NCBI GenBank assembly: GCA_964236735.1
Contig: CAXSFM010000008.1
Coordinates: 1 to 64,000 of the forward strand
DNA from: JAIVJG01 sp964236735
GTDB lineage: Bacteria > Acidobacteriota > Blastocatellia > Pyrinomonadales > Pyrinomonadaceae
Direction of reading: 5' to 3'
DNA length: 64,000 bases
Of this stretch, positions 8,881 through 18,312 are shown one piece after another. The position numbers and the translations under genes are program-made. How positions within the stretch are numbered: the stretch's first letter is position 1; the number at the start of each line of letters is the position of its first letter. A model generated the notes under the pieces. The model worked only from the letters and a program-made list of their open reading frames with translations, ran no database searches and was not told the origin of the DNA.

Positions 8881-9180
8881 ATGACCTACGTTGTGACCGA
8901 ACTTTGTGTGGATTGTAAATACACGGACTGCGCGGCGGTCTGCCCCGTCGAAGCTTTTCACGAATTGCCAGACCGCCTCTACATTAACGCGGAGACCTGC
9001 ATAGACTGTGACGCCTGCGTGCCGGAGTGCCCCGTCGAGGCGATTTTCCCGGACACCAGCGTTCCCGACATGTACGAGCACTGGACGCAGATCAACATTG
9101 ACGAAGCCCCTAACTATCCGACAATCAGCGTCAAAATTCCCGCGCTCTTCGGCCCGACCTGCACGGGCAAACCGGAGTGA
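8881..9180 (+). CDS. fdxA: 7Fe ferredoxin ([3Fe-4S][4Fe-4S])
   Basis: 99 residues. The first cluster motif is CVDCKYTDCAAVCPVEAF; the KYTD insertion is typical of 7Fe ferredoxins. The second is CIDCDACVPECPVEA. The C-terminal extension (DMYEHWTQINIDEAPNYPTI) is also normal for the family. It is a small soluble electron carrier whose partner is not evident from the neighbours. Start 8881 follows AAGGAG at 8 nt; an upstream in-frame ATG at 8848 is unsupported. Confidence 0.93.
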   Translation: MTYVVTELCVDCKYTDCAAVCPVEAFHELPDRLYINAETCIDCDACVPECPVEAIFPDTSVPDMYEHWTQINIDEAPNYPTISVKIPALFGPTCTGKPE

Positions 9181-9185
9181 AAAGC

Positions 9186-9272
9186 AATGATGAATGCGGA
9201 ATGATGAATGCGGAATGAAAGACGAAAGCACCCTTGATTATATTCATCATTCATCACTCATCATTCATCATT
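9186..9272. repeat. Imperfect hairpin repeat (gatgaat/gcggaatgatgaat words)
   Basis: The left arm contains two copies of aatgatgaatgcgg and the right arm contains tcatcattcatcactcatc. They pair imperfectly over about 28 bp with a loop of about 30 nt. The repeat fills the gap between the convergent ferredoxin and HAD genes, ending a few bases from the HAD stop. Confidence 0.8.
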
Positions 9273-9276
9273 TGAT

Positions 9277-9972
9277 TTAGTCGAAGACATGATGGATGGC
9301 GTCCATCGTCCAGTCGGCGAGGTTGCCGGTGACGATTTCCGCGCCGGCTTCGCGCAACGGTTTGGCGGCGACGGTGTTGGTGATGGCGAGCGTCCGCATC
9401 CCTGCGGCGCGTGCCGAGACGATGCCGGGCGGCGCGTCTTCGATGACGAGACAGTCTGCCGGACGAAACGGGATGACCTGCTGACCCTCACTTCGCTTCG
9501 TGTTTAAGAGTTCGAGCGCGCGCGTGTAGCAATACGGATCGGGCTTGTGCGCGTGTACGTCTTCGGCGCTGACGATGACGGCGAAATAATCCGCGAGGCC
9601 GGCGCGCGTCAGTGCATAGTCAATTTCCGTGCGACGCGCCATGCTGACCAGACTGAGCGGATACTTGCGCGCCGCAGCCTTCACAAAGGTGACGACGCCG
9701 GGAAAGAGCGGCAGATCGTCCGTCAACAACTCGCGATGCTTCGACGTTTTGGCTTCGATGATGCGTTGTTGTTGCTCGTCCGTCAGATCAAGTCCGGCGC
9801 GCTCGAAAGACGCGCGCACGAAGGCCACGTCGTCCATGCCGAGCGAAGCGTAATAGTCCTCTTTCGTCAGCGTCACGCCTTCCGTTCGCAACACTTCCTC
9901 ATAGGCTTTCAGTTGCAAAAGCTCGTCGTCGAGAATGACGCCGTTAAAGTCGAAGAAAATGGCTTGAATCAT
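9277..9972 (-). CDS. HAD-superfamily hydrolase, DxN variant
   Basis: 231 residues of the HAD-IA (beta-phosphoglucomutase/phosphatase-like) type. Motif I reads FFDFNGVILDDE: nucleophile Asp8 is present, but the second Asp of DxD, normally the general acid/base, is Asn10. Motif II is in SLVSMARR, motif III Lys in HAHKPDPYCY and motif IV in VIEDAPPG. Members with DFNG exist, so it is probably folded and expressed, but catalysis may differ from standard phosphatases. Substrate unknown. Confidence 0.85.
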   Translation of the reverse strand: MIQAIFFDFNGVILDDELLQLKAYEEVLRTEGVTLTKEDYYASLGMDDVAFVRASFERAGLDLTDEQQQRIIEAKTSKHRELLTDDLPLFPGVVTFVKAAARKYPLSLVSMARRTEIDYALTRAGLADYFAVIVSAEDVHAHKPDPYCYTRALELLNTKRSEGQQVIPFRPADCLVIEDAPPGIVSARAAGMRTLAITNTVAAKPLREAGAEIVTGNLADWTMDAIHHVFD

Positions 9973-10067
9973 GCAGCCCGCTTGTCCAGATTAAATTAGA
10001 GTTTGAATGGAGCGCGTGCATTGTAAGCCGCGCGCTGCGTCACGGGCAAATTAAGCTCATCAATAAA

Positions 10068-10141
10068 CAGTTTTCAGTAACAACACCTCTCCGCGAATCT
10101 GAAAACTGCCTCCTGCTTACTGCCTTCTGCCTTCTGCCTTC
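10068..10141. repeat. Hairpin plus tandem tgccttc repeat, partly coding
   Basis: cagttttcag (10068-10077) pairs with ctgaaaactg (10099-10108). This is followed by cctcctgcttactgcc and three tgccttc units to 10141. It belongs to the ggcagta/gaaggca word family seen at 33.1k and 57.6k. The right half encodes the last residues and stop of the next gene. Confidence 0.7.
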
Positions 10142-10998
10142 TCTCCTGTCAGGCGCGCGTTTTGTTCGGCGAAGAGGAGCGGGAGACGCTCGCTCTCCAG
10201 CACGTCGAGGCGGCGCAGGACTTCGGCGAGGGCGAGTTCGTTTTTCAGATTGACCTGATAGTCGAGGTCTGCGCGGAGACGGTCTTTCTCTTCCTGTCTA
10301 TTCTGCGACATCATAATAATGGGAGCCTGCACGCCCGCGATGAAGCCGAGCACAAGGCCGAGCAGTTGATACGGGTACTCGTCAAACGGCTGCTTCTGAA
10401 ACCACGTATTGATATAAACCCAGATGAAAAGGAGCGCCCACAGCAACGCGATGAATTTCCAACTGCCTCCGAACATCGCGAGCGTGTCGGAGAGTCGGTC
10501 GGTGAATGTCAGACGCCGTTTACTCTCGTCGTTGAGGTTGCGCGAGACGCGGTGGCGCAACAGTTCGTCCGTGCGCCGCAGACGCTCCGTGATCGCGCCC
10601 ATCATTTTGAGCGACACGTCCGGGTTGGCGCGCAGGAAACGAAGAAAATGTTCGCGAGAGAGGGCGGCGAGGCGCACATCTTTGACGGCGGTCGCGCTCG
10701 CCGCGCGCGGCTTGCCGTCAAGCAGGCACATCTCGCCGAAGAAGTCGCCCTGCGCCAACTCGGCCAGCGTCACTTCGTCGCCGTCCGCGTCCTGTATGTG
10801 GATGCGTATGCGCCCGCCTTCGATTAAGTACATCGCATCGCCGATGTCGCCGGCGCGGAAGAGCGCTTCGCCCGCCGTCGCGTTTCGTGTTTCAAGCAGT
10901 TCACGCAAACTCCGCGCCGCCTCATCCTCGAGCGAGGCGAATAGAGGAACGGAGCGGATAGCTTCGAGCGTCATCAAAGCGGGCGGGGGAGCAGACAT
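10117..10998 (-). CDS. cNMP-binding domain fused to DUF1003 membrane domain
   Basis: 293 residues. Residues ~10-130 form a Crp-type cyclic-nucleotide-binding beta-barrel (GDIGDAMYLIEGG, FFGEMCLLDGKPRAASATA). A linker leads to DUF1003 (~165-270) with two membrane segments (FIALLWALLFIWVYI and LLGLVLGFIAGVQAPIIMM) and the signature SQNRQEEKDRLRADLDY. There is no HTH, so it is a membrane protein gated or regulated by a ligand rather than a transcription factor; this is inferred. GAGGTG precedes the ATG. The C-terminal EKAEGRRQ is encoded by the repeat at 10068-10141. Confidence 0.88.
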   Translation of the reverse strand: MSAPPPALMTLEAIRSVPLFASLEDEAARSLRELLETRNATAGEALFRAGDIGDAMYLIEGGRIRIHIQDADGDEVTLAELAQGDFFGEMCLLDGKPRAASATAVKDVRLAALSREHFLRFLRANPDVSLKMMGAITERLRRTDELLRHRVSRNLNDESKRRLTFTDRLSDTLAMFGGSWKFIALLWALLFIWVYINTWFQKQPFDEYPYQLLGLVLGFIAGVQAPIIMMSQNRQEEKDRLRADLDYQVNLKNELALAEVLRRLDVLESERLPLLFAEQNARLTGEKAEGRRQ

Positions 10999-11132
10999 TA
11001 ACGTGTCACCTCACAAGAAAAATCTTCGAGCTTGACCGACTCGTTTGACGAATCAATTTCTATCAGTCATGGAGAGTCGAATTGGCGGCGGGATTTTATA
11101 ACAGTTCGGAATCGAGCGTTTGAGTTTGTTCT

Positions 11133-11176
11133 CTCAAAAGCGAAAGCCGCCGCGCTCAATGATGAACGCGGCGGCT
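11133..11176 (-). terminator. Rho-independent terminator of nuoI
   Basis: agccgccgcg (11145-11154) pairs perfectly with cgcggcggct (11167-11176). On the minus strand it is followed by a T-rich tail, just downstream of the nuoI stop. Confidence 0.75.
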
Positions 11177-11212
11177 GATGTGCTGGCAAACTTCGCCTCT
11201 CGAAAGTCACTC

Positions 11213-11734
11213 TTAAACTTCTTTGTATTCCGAATCCACATCCTCGTCCGCGAAAGCGACGCGATAGTTGAGCGACTGTTTCTGCTTGGTGATGAGCAGG
11301 TCGTCTTTCGTCTTCAACAAGTCGGCGCGGTTATAGACGGACAACTCGAAGTTGTAGCCGTGCGTGATGGCGTCCTTCGGGCACGCCTCGACGCAGAAGC
11401 CGCAGAAGATGCAGCGACCGTAATCTATGTTGTAAGTGGAAGCGAAACGCTCGTCCACGCCCGTTCGCTCGGTCGGCGCGCGCGGGTCGTCCGCCGCGAC
11501 GATGTAGATACAATCGGACGGGCACGCCGCCGCGCACAGGTAACAGGCGACGCACTTCTCGCGTCCCAGTTCATCCACATGCAGCAAGTGCATCCCGCGA
11601 TAACGAGGTTGCATCGTCACCGGCTCATCCGGGTATTGCACCGTCCACTTCTGCTGCGGAATCTTCGAGAAGGTGATGCTCATGCCCTTGATGATCGCCT
11701 TCGTTGATTCGATGACATCGCTGATGATTGACAT
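11213..11734 (-). CDS. nuoI: NADH-quinone oxidoreductase subunit I
   Basis: 173 residues. Two ferredoxin-type 4Fe-4S motifs, CVACYLCAAACPSDC and CIFCGFCVEACPKDA, carry clusters N6a and N6b in the peripheral arm of complex I. The N-terminal amphipathic SMSITFSK-like segment and YPDEP are typical. No other nuo gene lies in the window, so this subunit is detached from any nuo operon. It lies downstream of ndk on the same strand with a 23-bp hairpin between them. Confidence 0.93.
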   Translation of the reverse strand: MSIISDVIESTKAIIKGMSITFSKIPQQKWTVQYPDEPVTMQPRYRGMHLLHVDELGREKCVACYLCAAACPSDCIYIVAADDPRAPTERTGVDERFASTYNIDYGRCIFCGFCVEACPKDAITHGYNFELSVYNRADLLKTKDDLLITKQKQSLNYRVAFADEDVDSEYKEV

Positions 11735-11755
11735 AAGTTTTTTGGAGCCATCAGC

Positions 11756-11814
11756 GGTCAGCCATCAGCGGTCAGCTTTTGTCTTTCTCATAAGCTGACC
11801 GCTGATGGCTGACC
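11756..11814. repeat. Perfect 23-bp hairpin repeat (gcggtcagccatca words)
   Basis: Arm 11756-11778 is the exact reverse complement of 11792-11814, with a 13-nt loop. Words ggtcagccatcagc are repeated within the arm. It lies between the ndk stop and the nuoI start. A related copy is at 26480-26550. Confidence 0.9.
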
Positions 11815-11818
11815 ACTC

Positions 11819-12250
11819 TTAAACCAATTCTAGGCGGCTGAAGAAGTACGCGATTTCAATCGTCGCGTTCTCTTCGGAGTCCGAGCCGTGGACGGCGTTT
11901 TCGCCGATGGAGTTGGCGAACTCTTTGCGGATCGTGCCCGCGTCGGCCTTCGCCGGGTCGGTCGCGCCCATCAAATCCCGCCACGCCTTGACCGCGTCGC
12001 CTTCCTTTTCCAGAGCCAGCACGACGCACGGCCCCGAAGACATGAACGTCGTCAACTCGCCGAAGAAAGGCCGCTCGCTATGGACGGCGTAGAAGCCTTG
12101 CGCCTCTGCGAGCGACATGTGGATGAGTTTCATCCCGCGAATTTTGAACCCGCCCTCAATGATGCGACCGATGACGCCGCCGGTTTTCCCGTCGCGCACG
12201 GCGTCGGGTTTGATGATTCCGAATGTTAGATTGCCTGTCTGTTCCGCCAT
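11819..12250 (-). CDS. ndk: Nucleoside diphosphate kinase
   Basis: 143 residues, the usual length. It equilibrates nucleoside di- and triphosphates via a phospho-histidine. Visible are FGIIKPDAV near the N-terminus and the active-site NAVHGSDS with His121. GAGGAG precedes the ATG. It sits in a minus-strand run with sucD and nuoI, all linked to energy metabolism. Confidence 0.96.
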   Translation of the reverse strand: MAEQTGNLTFGIIKPDAVRDGKTGGVIGRIIEGGFKIRGMKLIHMSLAEAQGFYAVHSERPFFGELTTFMSSGPCVVLALEKEGDAVKAWRDLMGATDPAKADAGTIRKEFANSIGENAVHGSDSEENATIEIAYFFSRLELV

Positions 12251-12272
12251 TGTTCTCCTCGAATTTTAATGA

Positions 12273-12581
12273 TTACGATTTACCGTTATATCCTTGCCTG
12301 ACAATATCTATCAGCGCGGCCAAACGCTGATCCGTGTGCGCCTGTGCCTCAGCTAATCTCGTTATCGCTTCTTCAGTGCGCGAATGTGCATCAGACAATC
12401 TCGCCATCGCTTCTTCAGTGCGAATTTGTGCATCGGTAAGAGCGGCTAATTTATGTTCAGAGTTTGTTTGCGCCGTCTCAAGTTCGTCTAACCGCTCGTC
12501 AAATCTCAACGCAGATTCGGTTAAGAGCTTGATAGCCTCTTCGACCGTTGCAATCCGTCGTACCAGTTTGTCGTCGGCCAT
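12273..12581 (-). CDS. Small coiled-coil protein
   Basis: 102 residues, almost entirely charged heptad-like helix. Two internal repeats (TDAQIRTEEAMARLSDA and SDAHSRTEEAITRLAEA) are mirrored by a 42-bp tandem repeat in the DNA at about 12350-12440. GAGGTGG precedes the ATG. No enzyme motif and no membrane segment. It probably oligomerises; function unknown. It lies between ndk and sucD on the same strand with short gaps. Confidence 0.75.
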   Translation of the reverse strand: MADDKLVRRIATVEEAIKLLTESALRFDERLDELETAQTNSEHKLAALTDAQIRTEEAMARLSDAHSRTEEAITRLAEAQAHTDQRLAALIDIVRQGYNGKS

Positions 12582-12600
12582 ATACCACCTCGCCTTAATT

Positions 12601-13485
12601 TTAAGCTGCCGCGCGATTGCCGAGCGCGTCCTTCATCGCCTGACCGATGTCGGCGGGCGAGTTGACGACGCGGATGCCGGCCTCTTCGAGCGCGCGCATC
12701 TTCTCTGCCGCCGTGCCCTTGCCGCCCGCGATGATCGCGCCGGCGTGTCCCATGCGTCTGCCGGGAGGCGCGGTCTGCCCGGCGATGAAGGCGACGATGG
12801 GCTTCGTCACGTTGTCTTTCGCGAACGCCGCCGCTTCCTCTTCCGCCGAGCCGCCGATCTCGCCGATCATCACGATGCCTTCGGTGTCAGGGTCGTCCTG
12901 AAAAAGCGCGAGCGCGTTCAAGTGATTAGTGCCGATGATGGGGTCGCCGCCGATGCCGATGGCGGTTGACTGTCCGAGTCCGAGCGCGGTCAACTGTCCC
13001 ACCGCTTCATACGTCAGCGTGCCTGAGCGCGAGACGACGCCGACCTTGCCCTCTCGGTGAATGTGTCCGGGCATGATGCCGATCTTGCACTTGCCGGGCG
13101 AGATGACGCCGGGACAGTTCGGCCCGATGAGACGTGTCTGCCGCGTGGCGAGATACTCTCTGACCTTGACCATGTCGAGTACGGGGATGCCTTCCGTGAT
13201 GCAGACGACGAGCGCGACGCCCGCATCCGCTGCTTCCATGATGGCATCGGCAGCAAACGGCGGCGGGACGTAAATGACGGAGGCATTCGCGCCCGCTTCA
13301 CGGACGGCGTCGGAGACGGTGTTGAAGACGGGGATGCCTTCGTGCGTCGTCCCGCCCTTGCCCGGCGTCACGCCGCCGACGACCTGCGTGCCGTACTCGA
13401 CCATCTGCTTGGTGTGGAAAGTTCCCTCTTTGCCGGTGATGCCCTGCACGACGAGGCGCGTGTTTTTATCTACGAGAACGCTCAA
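12601..13485 (-). CDS. sucD: Succinyl-CoA synthetase alpha subunit
   Basis: 294 residues. The N-terminal CoA-binding Rossmann domain carries VQGITGKEG and GGVTPGKGG. The ligase domain has [11 protein letters not shown] and the phosphorylated His247 in GRRMGHAGA. It forms the TCA-cycle ligase with the beta subunit, whose gene sucC is about 3.2 kb upstream on the same strand rather than adjacent. The start is TTG at 13485, strongly backed by AAGGAG eight nt upstream. Confidence 0.96.
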   Translation of the reverse strand: MSVLVDKNTRLVVQGITGKEGTFHTKQMVEYGTQVVGGVTPGKGGTTHEGIPVFNTVSDAVREAGANASVIYVPPPFAADAIMEAADAGVALVVCITEGIPVLDMVKVREYLATRQTRLIGPNCPGVISPGKCKIGIMPGHIHREGKVGVVSRSGTLTYEAVGQLTALGLGQSTAIGIGGDPIIGTNHLNALALFQDDPDTEGIVMIGEIGGSAEEEAAAFAKDNVTKPIVAFIAGQTAPPGRRMGHAGAIIAGGKGTAAEKMRALEEAGIRVVNSPADIGQAMKDALGNRAAA

Positions 13486-13666
13486 AGCTGATGCTCCTTA
13501 AAATGTGATTTTAACGTGCTGTCGGCGTCGCGGACTAGACCCGCAGCTTGCCCCGCTGACGCCGCCGGAAATTGTCGCTGAATGTCCGCGCAGTTATAAC
13601 ACAACCGCCGCGCGGCGCTCCAACTCACGCAAATGCGTCTCTTGATGTTCACACTCCGGCGCGCTT

Positions 13667-14176
13667 TCACACCCGGTCGAGCCAAGTGGCAGCCATCAGG
13701 TCTGTCTGCGCGTGACGAATGGCGAGAATGACGGCAGCGTCCGTCGGGCGAAAAATCCTTGCGATCACTTTGCGGCAGCGGATGATACCTTCGGCGTCCA
13801 CGACGACCAGCGCGCGCGTCGCCCATTTCGGCAGCCAGCTATGTGAAGTGTACTGCCGCGTGATGCCTGCATCAGGGTCTGCGAGCAGCGGGAGCGGGAG
13901 GCGATGATGTCCCTTGAAGTCGAAATGCGCGCCGGACGTGCCGGGCGAAATGCCGACGACATCCGCACCCGTGGCTAGGTAGGCAGCCCAATTATCGCGC
14001 ACCGAACACAGTTGCCTGGTGCAGACGAGCGTTTCGTCTGCCGGGTAGAACAGGAGTGCGACCACACGCCCGCGCCTCTGCGACAGAGACCACGGCTCGC
14101 CCCTTTCATCCATGAGCGTAAAATCTGGAGCCTGCGCCCCGACCCTCAGCTTGGCAATCTCCATGCTTTCTATCAT
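13667..14176 (-). CDS. Peroxiredoxin, AhpC/TSA (BCP-like)
   Basis: 169 residues with a thioredoxin fold. The active-site segment FYPADETLVCTRQLCSVRD aligns with the BCP pattern; peroxidatic Cys52 and a second Cys57 five residues on suggest an atypical 2-Cys mechanism. It reduces peroxides using an unseen thiol donor. It lies between the MBL nuclease and sucD, same strand. An in-frame ATG four codons in is an equally possible start. Confidence 0.85.
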   Translation of the reverse strand: MIESMEIAKLRVGAQAPDFTLMDERGEPWSLSQRRGRVVALLFYPADETLVCTRQLCSVRDNWAAYLATGADVVGISPGTSGAHFDFKGHHRLPLPLLADPDAGITRQYTSHSWLPKWATRALVVVDAEGIIRCRKVIARIFRPTDAAVILAIRHAQTDLMAATWLDRV

Positions 14177-14222
14177 GTCTCAGACTAGCTTTGCATCATG
14201 CGAAATCCGTGTCGCCACGCTG

Positions 14223-15626
14223 TTATTCTAGTTCCACGCGCTCGCCGTATTCCGGCGCGTCCACGCGCCAGCCGTAAGTCTCGCGGATGTGCGCGGTCAT
14301 CGCGTTGGCGGCTTCCGGCTCGCCGTGCGTCGTGAAAGAGCGGCGCGGCGCTTGCGGCATCCCTGAGAGCCAGCGCAAAACTTCTTTCCAGTCGGCGTGC
14401 GCCGAGAGTCCGCCGATGCGCTCGACGTGGCAACGCACGGGCACGAAGTTTTTCATCACGCGCACTTCGCGTTGCCCGTCGAGGATGCGCCGCCCGGTCG
14501 TGCCCGCCGCCTGATAACCGACGAAGACGATGGTCGCCTGTGAATCGGGCAGCATCCTGACGGCGTGGTGCATGACGCGCCCGCCCGTCATCATCCCCGA
14601 CGCGCTGATGATGATGCGCGTGCCTCGCTCGTCGTTCAGTTTCTTCGACTCATCGCGTGACGAAGCCGTGACCATAGAGTGCGTCCGCAGCGGGTGTTCG
14701 TGCTTTGCTAAGACGCTCGCGTAATCCGCGTCCTGCTCCTCTGTGCGGCGACTGTAAACCTGCGTCGCGGCGGCGGCCATCGGCGAGTCCACGCGGACGG
14801 GCAGGATCGGAATGCGCTTTTCGTTCTCAAGCTCGCGGATGTAGTAAATCAACTCCTGCGTGCGTCCGATGGCGAAGGCGGGAATAAGGACGGGGCCGTT
14901 TCTCTCGACGGCTTCGTTGATGATGCGTGCGAGCGCGTCCTTCGGATTTTCCGCGTCGTGCAGGCGGTCGCCGTAAGTTGATTCGACGAGCATGTAGTCG
15001 CACGCGGGAGGCGCAACCGGGTCTGGAATAATCGGCTGGTCGTAGTGTCCGAGATCGCCGGAGAACAGCACGCGCCGCCCTTGTCCGTCCGCGCCCGCGC
15101 CTTCAACTTCGACGAGCACGAGGCTTGAGCCGAGAATGTGCCCCGCGATACGGAACGAGGCGCGCACGCCGTCCGCCACGTCTCTGAACTCGCCGTCTTG
15201 CGGGCACGGTGTCAGCAACTCGATAGTCTTGCGCGCGTCCTCTTCCGTATAGAGCGGGAGCGCGGGCGAGTGTCTCGTCAGGTTGTGGCGATTGCGATAG
15301 TCTGCGTCTTCTTCCTGCAAGCGCGCCGCGTCGGGCAGGAGAATTTTCAAAAGCTCCAGCGTCCCGCGCGAGCAATAGACGGGCTTGTCGTAGCCGAGCG
15401 CGACGAGACGCGGCAAGTAGCCCGTGTGGTCAACGTGCGCGTGCGTGATGAGCACGGCGTCTATGCCGCGCGCGTCGAACGGCGGCGCATCCCAGTTACG
15501 CTCGCGCAGCTCCTTCAAACCCTGAAACAGACCGCAGTCAACGAGTACACGGCTGCGCTCGCTTTCGATGAGATACTTCGAGCCGGTGACGCTTCCCGTC
15601 CCGCCCCAGAATGTCAGAGTTGCCAT
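14223..15626 (-). CDS. Metallo-beta-lactamase/beta-CASP RNA-processing-type nuclease
   Basis: 467 residues. The MBL motif THAHVDHTG (about 61-69) binds two metals. Further on come GHILGSS, FSGDLG, the beta-CASP domain (LIPAFAIGRTQELIY, SASGMMTGGRV) and the RMMBL C-terminus (SAHADWKE). This is the family of CPSF/KH-less RNA nucleases found in bacteria. Start 15626 is preceded by GGGAG; a longer reading to 15662 has no such support. Probably a cytoplasmic endoribonuclease; targets unknown. Confidence 0.9.
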   Translation of the reverse strand: MATLTFWGGTGSVTGSKYLIESERSRVLVDCGLFQGLKELRERNWDAPPFDARGIDAVLITHAHVDHTGYLPRLVALGYDKPVYCSRGTLELLKILLPDAARLQEEDADYRNRHNLTRHSPALPLYTEEDARKTIELLTPCPQDGEFRDVADGVRASFRIAGHILGSSLVLVEVEGAGADGQGRRVLFSGDLGHYDQPIIPDPVAPPACDYMLVESTYGDRLHDAENPKDALARIINEAVERNGPVLIPAFAIGRTQELIYYIRELENEKRIPILPVRVDSPMAAAATQVYSRRTEEQDADYASVLAKHEHPLRTHSMVTASSRDESKKLNDERGTRIIISASGMMTGGRVMHHAVRMLPDSQATIVFVGYQAAGTTGRRILDGQREVRVMKNFVPVRCHVERIGGLSAHADWKEVLRWLSGMPQAPRRSFTTHGEPEAANAMTAHIRETYGWRVDAPEYGERVELE

Positions 15627-15666
15627 TCGCTTCTCCCACAACGAGCAGCCGCGCCCGCGCAAATTT

Positions 15667-16077
15667 TTAAGTCTTCGATTTCGTCACGGCGATGGTCGCC
15701 GCATAATCTTGCGGCTCGATTTGTCCGTCGGATGTCGGGTATGGCGACAACTTGATGAGTTTGATTGTGTAGCCGCCGAAGTCGTATTCGAGTGGTTTGA
15801 GAAAAGTGTTCAACTCAAACTCCGCGTGCTTGCCTTTCGCGTCGCTCACGCGCAGACGGACGCGCCCGTTGCCCGCCCAGAAGCACTTGACGCCGGTGGG
15901 GCAGCGCGAATCCTCCACCGAAAGAAATGCAATCTTCAGGTTCGTGCCCGCGACCTTACTTTCCTTCCCCTGCTTGATTTCGATGCCGTCCTTCCCCTTC
16001 GCACCGCCAAACCCCGCAGCCGGCAAGGGCGCGGCGCACATCAACAGTGTGAGCATCAACTTCATCAAGATTTTCAA
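15667..16077 (-). CDS. Small secreted protein, unknown function
   Basis: About 137 residues. I place the start at TTG 16077, which follows GGAGGG by six nt; ATG 16065 is the alternative. A short leader (LMLTLLMCAAPLPAAG) is followed by a beta-rich domain with two cysteines (EDSRCPTGVKCFWAGNGRV) that may form a disulfide. No name can be assigned. The C-terminus lies 41 bp before the MBL gene start. Confidence 0.7.
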   Translation of the reverse strand: MKILMKLMLTLLMCAAPLPAAGFGGAKGKDGIEIKQGKESKVAGTNLKIAFLSVEDSRCPTGVKCFWAGNGRVRLRVSDAKGKHAEFELNTFLKPLEYDFGGYTIKLIKLSPYPTSDGQIEPQDYAATIAVTKSKT

Positions 16078-16151
16078 GAAGCCCTCCGTCTCTACTTTCA
16101 AATTTTGTCTCCGCCGTCTGTAGAACGAACCGCTTGCCGATCTCTTGTACT

Positions 16152-16610
16152 TCAACGCAATCGCTCGCGCCTGTGCGAGAGGAAGACGACCAACGCCGGG
16201 ACGAGCAAGGCGAGATTTCTGAGCGCGGTCTTGACGCCGAGTTGGCTGGCGATGATGCCGCCGAAACAGCCGCACTCAAGCGGCTCGCCGTGCAAGACGT
16301 AAACGTAATACAGCGCATAACCCGCGAAGCCTGCGAGTAGGAACGCCGCGACGCCCGCGCCCGCGCGCACCGTGCGCGGCAGCAACAAGAGAACGGCGGC
16401 GACTAACTCCGACGTGATGACCACGACGGCCACCGGCCACGCCAGACGCTTGTCCACGAGGTTCGTCAACTGGCTGACGAAATCACCGAACGTATAAAGT
16501 TTCGCGCCCGCCGCAAACAGAAACAGCGCGGCGAGCGCGAAACGACAACCGTAAACTACAGCGAGCCAAAGAACGCGGAGAAGAAATCTCAGGAGCGGAC
16601 GATACTGCAT
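16152..16610 (-). CDS. MauE/DoxX-like membrane protein
   Basis: 152 residues with four predicted membrane helices (for example FALAALFLFAAGAKLY and VVITSELVAAVLLLLP). The conserved ECGCFGG between helices 3 and 4 marks the MauE branch of the DoxX-like superfamily. MauE-type proteins help disulfide or redox maturation of periplasmic partners. Next to a secreted two-cysteine protein, such a role is plausible here but is inference. Confidence 0.8.
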   Translation of the reverse strand: MQYRPLLRFLLRVLWLAVVYGCRFALAALFLFAAGAKLYTFGDFVSQLTNLVDKRLAWPVAVVVITSELVAAVLLLLPRTVRAGAGVAAFLLAGFAGYALYYVYVLHGEPLECGCFGGIIASQLGVKTALRNLALLVPALVVFLSHRRERLR

Positions 16611-16690
16611 CTTTTAGGCTCCAAAGGCGCAGAGTATTGGAGTCATCGTCCTCCTTATCTCGCATCCTATGCGACCAGCCACGCGGCCTG

Positions 16691-17851
<1,161 letters not shown>

Positions 17852-18153
17852 CAAAAATCCCCCGCTCGATTGGCGTCTCCAACCGTTCAGATGTTGATAT
17901 TTTGGAGCGCGCCGAGTGTAGCCGCAACGCACTCGACGCCGCAAGCCGCCGCACCTCCGACTTAACTTCTCACCGCCGACCTTGCATCTGGCTTCGACCG
18001 CTTTCGCTTTTTGGAACACGACGGTCATTTGACATGTCTTAAGGGGCAGCGAACGAGCGATGACGAATGCTGATGTTGTCATGTACGGTCAATCTCTGAT
18101 GCAGGATCGCGAGTTTGGTAAAAGCTCCTGTCGGTGAGTGAGTGAATCTGGTC

Positions 18154-18186
18154 AAGGCGAGTCGTGCTCCGGCTCGCCTTTTTTTT
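18154..18186 (+). terminator. Strong terminator with no upstream plus-strand gene
   Basis: aaggcgag (18154-18161) pairs with ctcgcctt (18173-18180) and ends in a run of eight T. The gap 17852-18312 has no plus-strand coding gene before this point, so it may end a short untranslated RNA. A TTGACA at 18029-18034 is a possible -35, but no good -10 follows it. The rest of the gap shows nothing else. Confidence 0.7.
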
Positions 18187-18312
18187 CATCTCACAATTTG
18201 ATGCGCGCCGCCGGACGCCGCTGTCTTCGCTTGCCGAATTTCTCACAAGCTGTTTTATTATCCACGTCACGCTTTGCCTAATCCTGATTCTTTTTCGAGA
18301 TAAATTTTTAAC

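Noticed and set aside
17852..18082. N-terminal extension of SucC
   Set aside because: The family begins [12 protein letters not shown] and has a good ribosome binding site there; the upstream part has no support.
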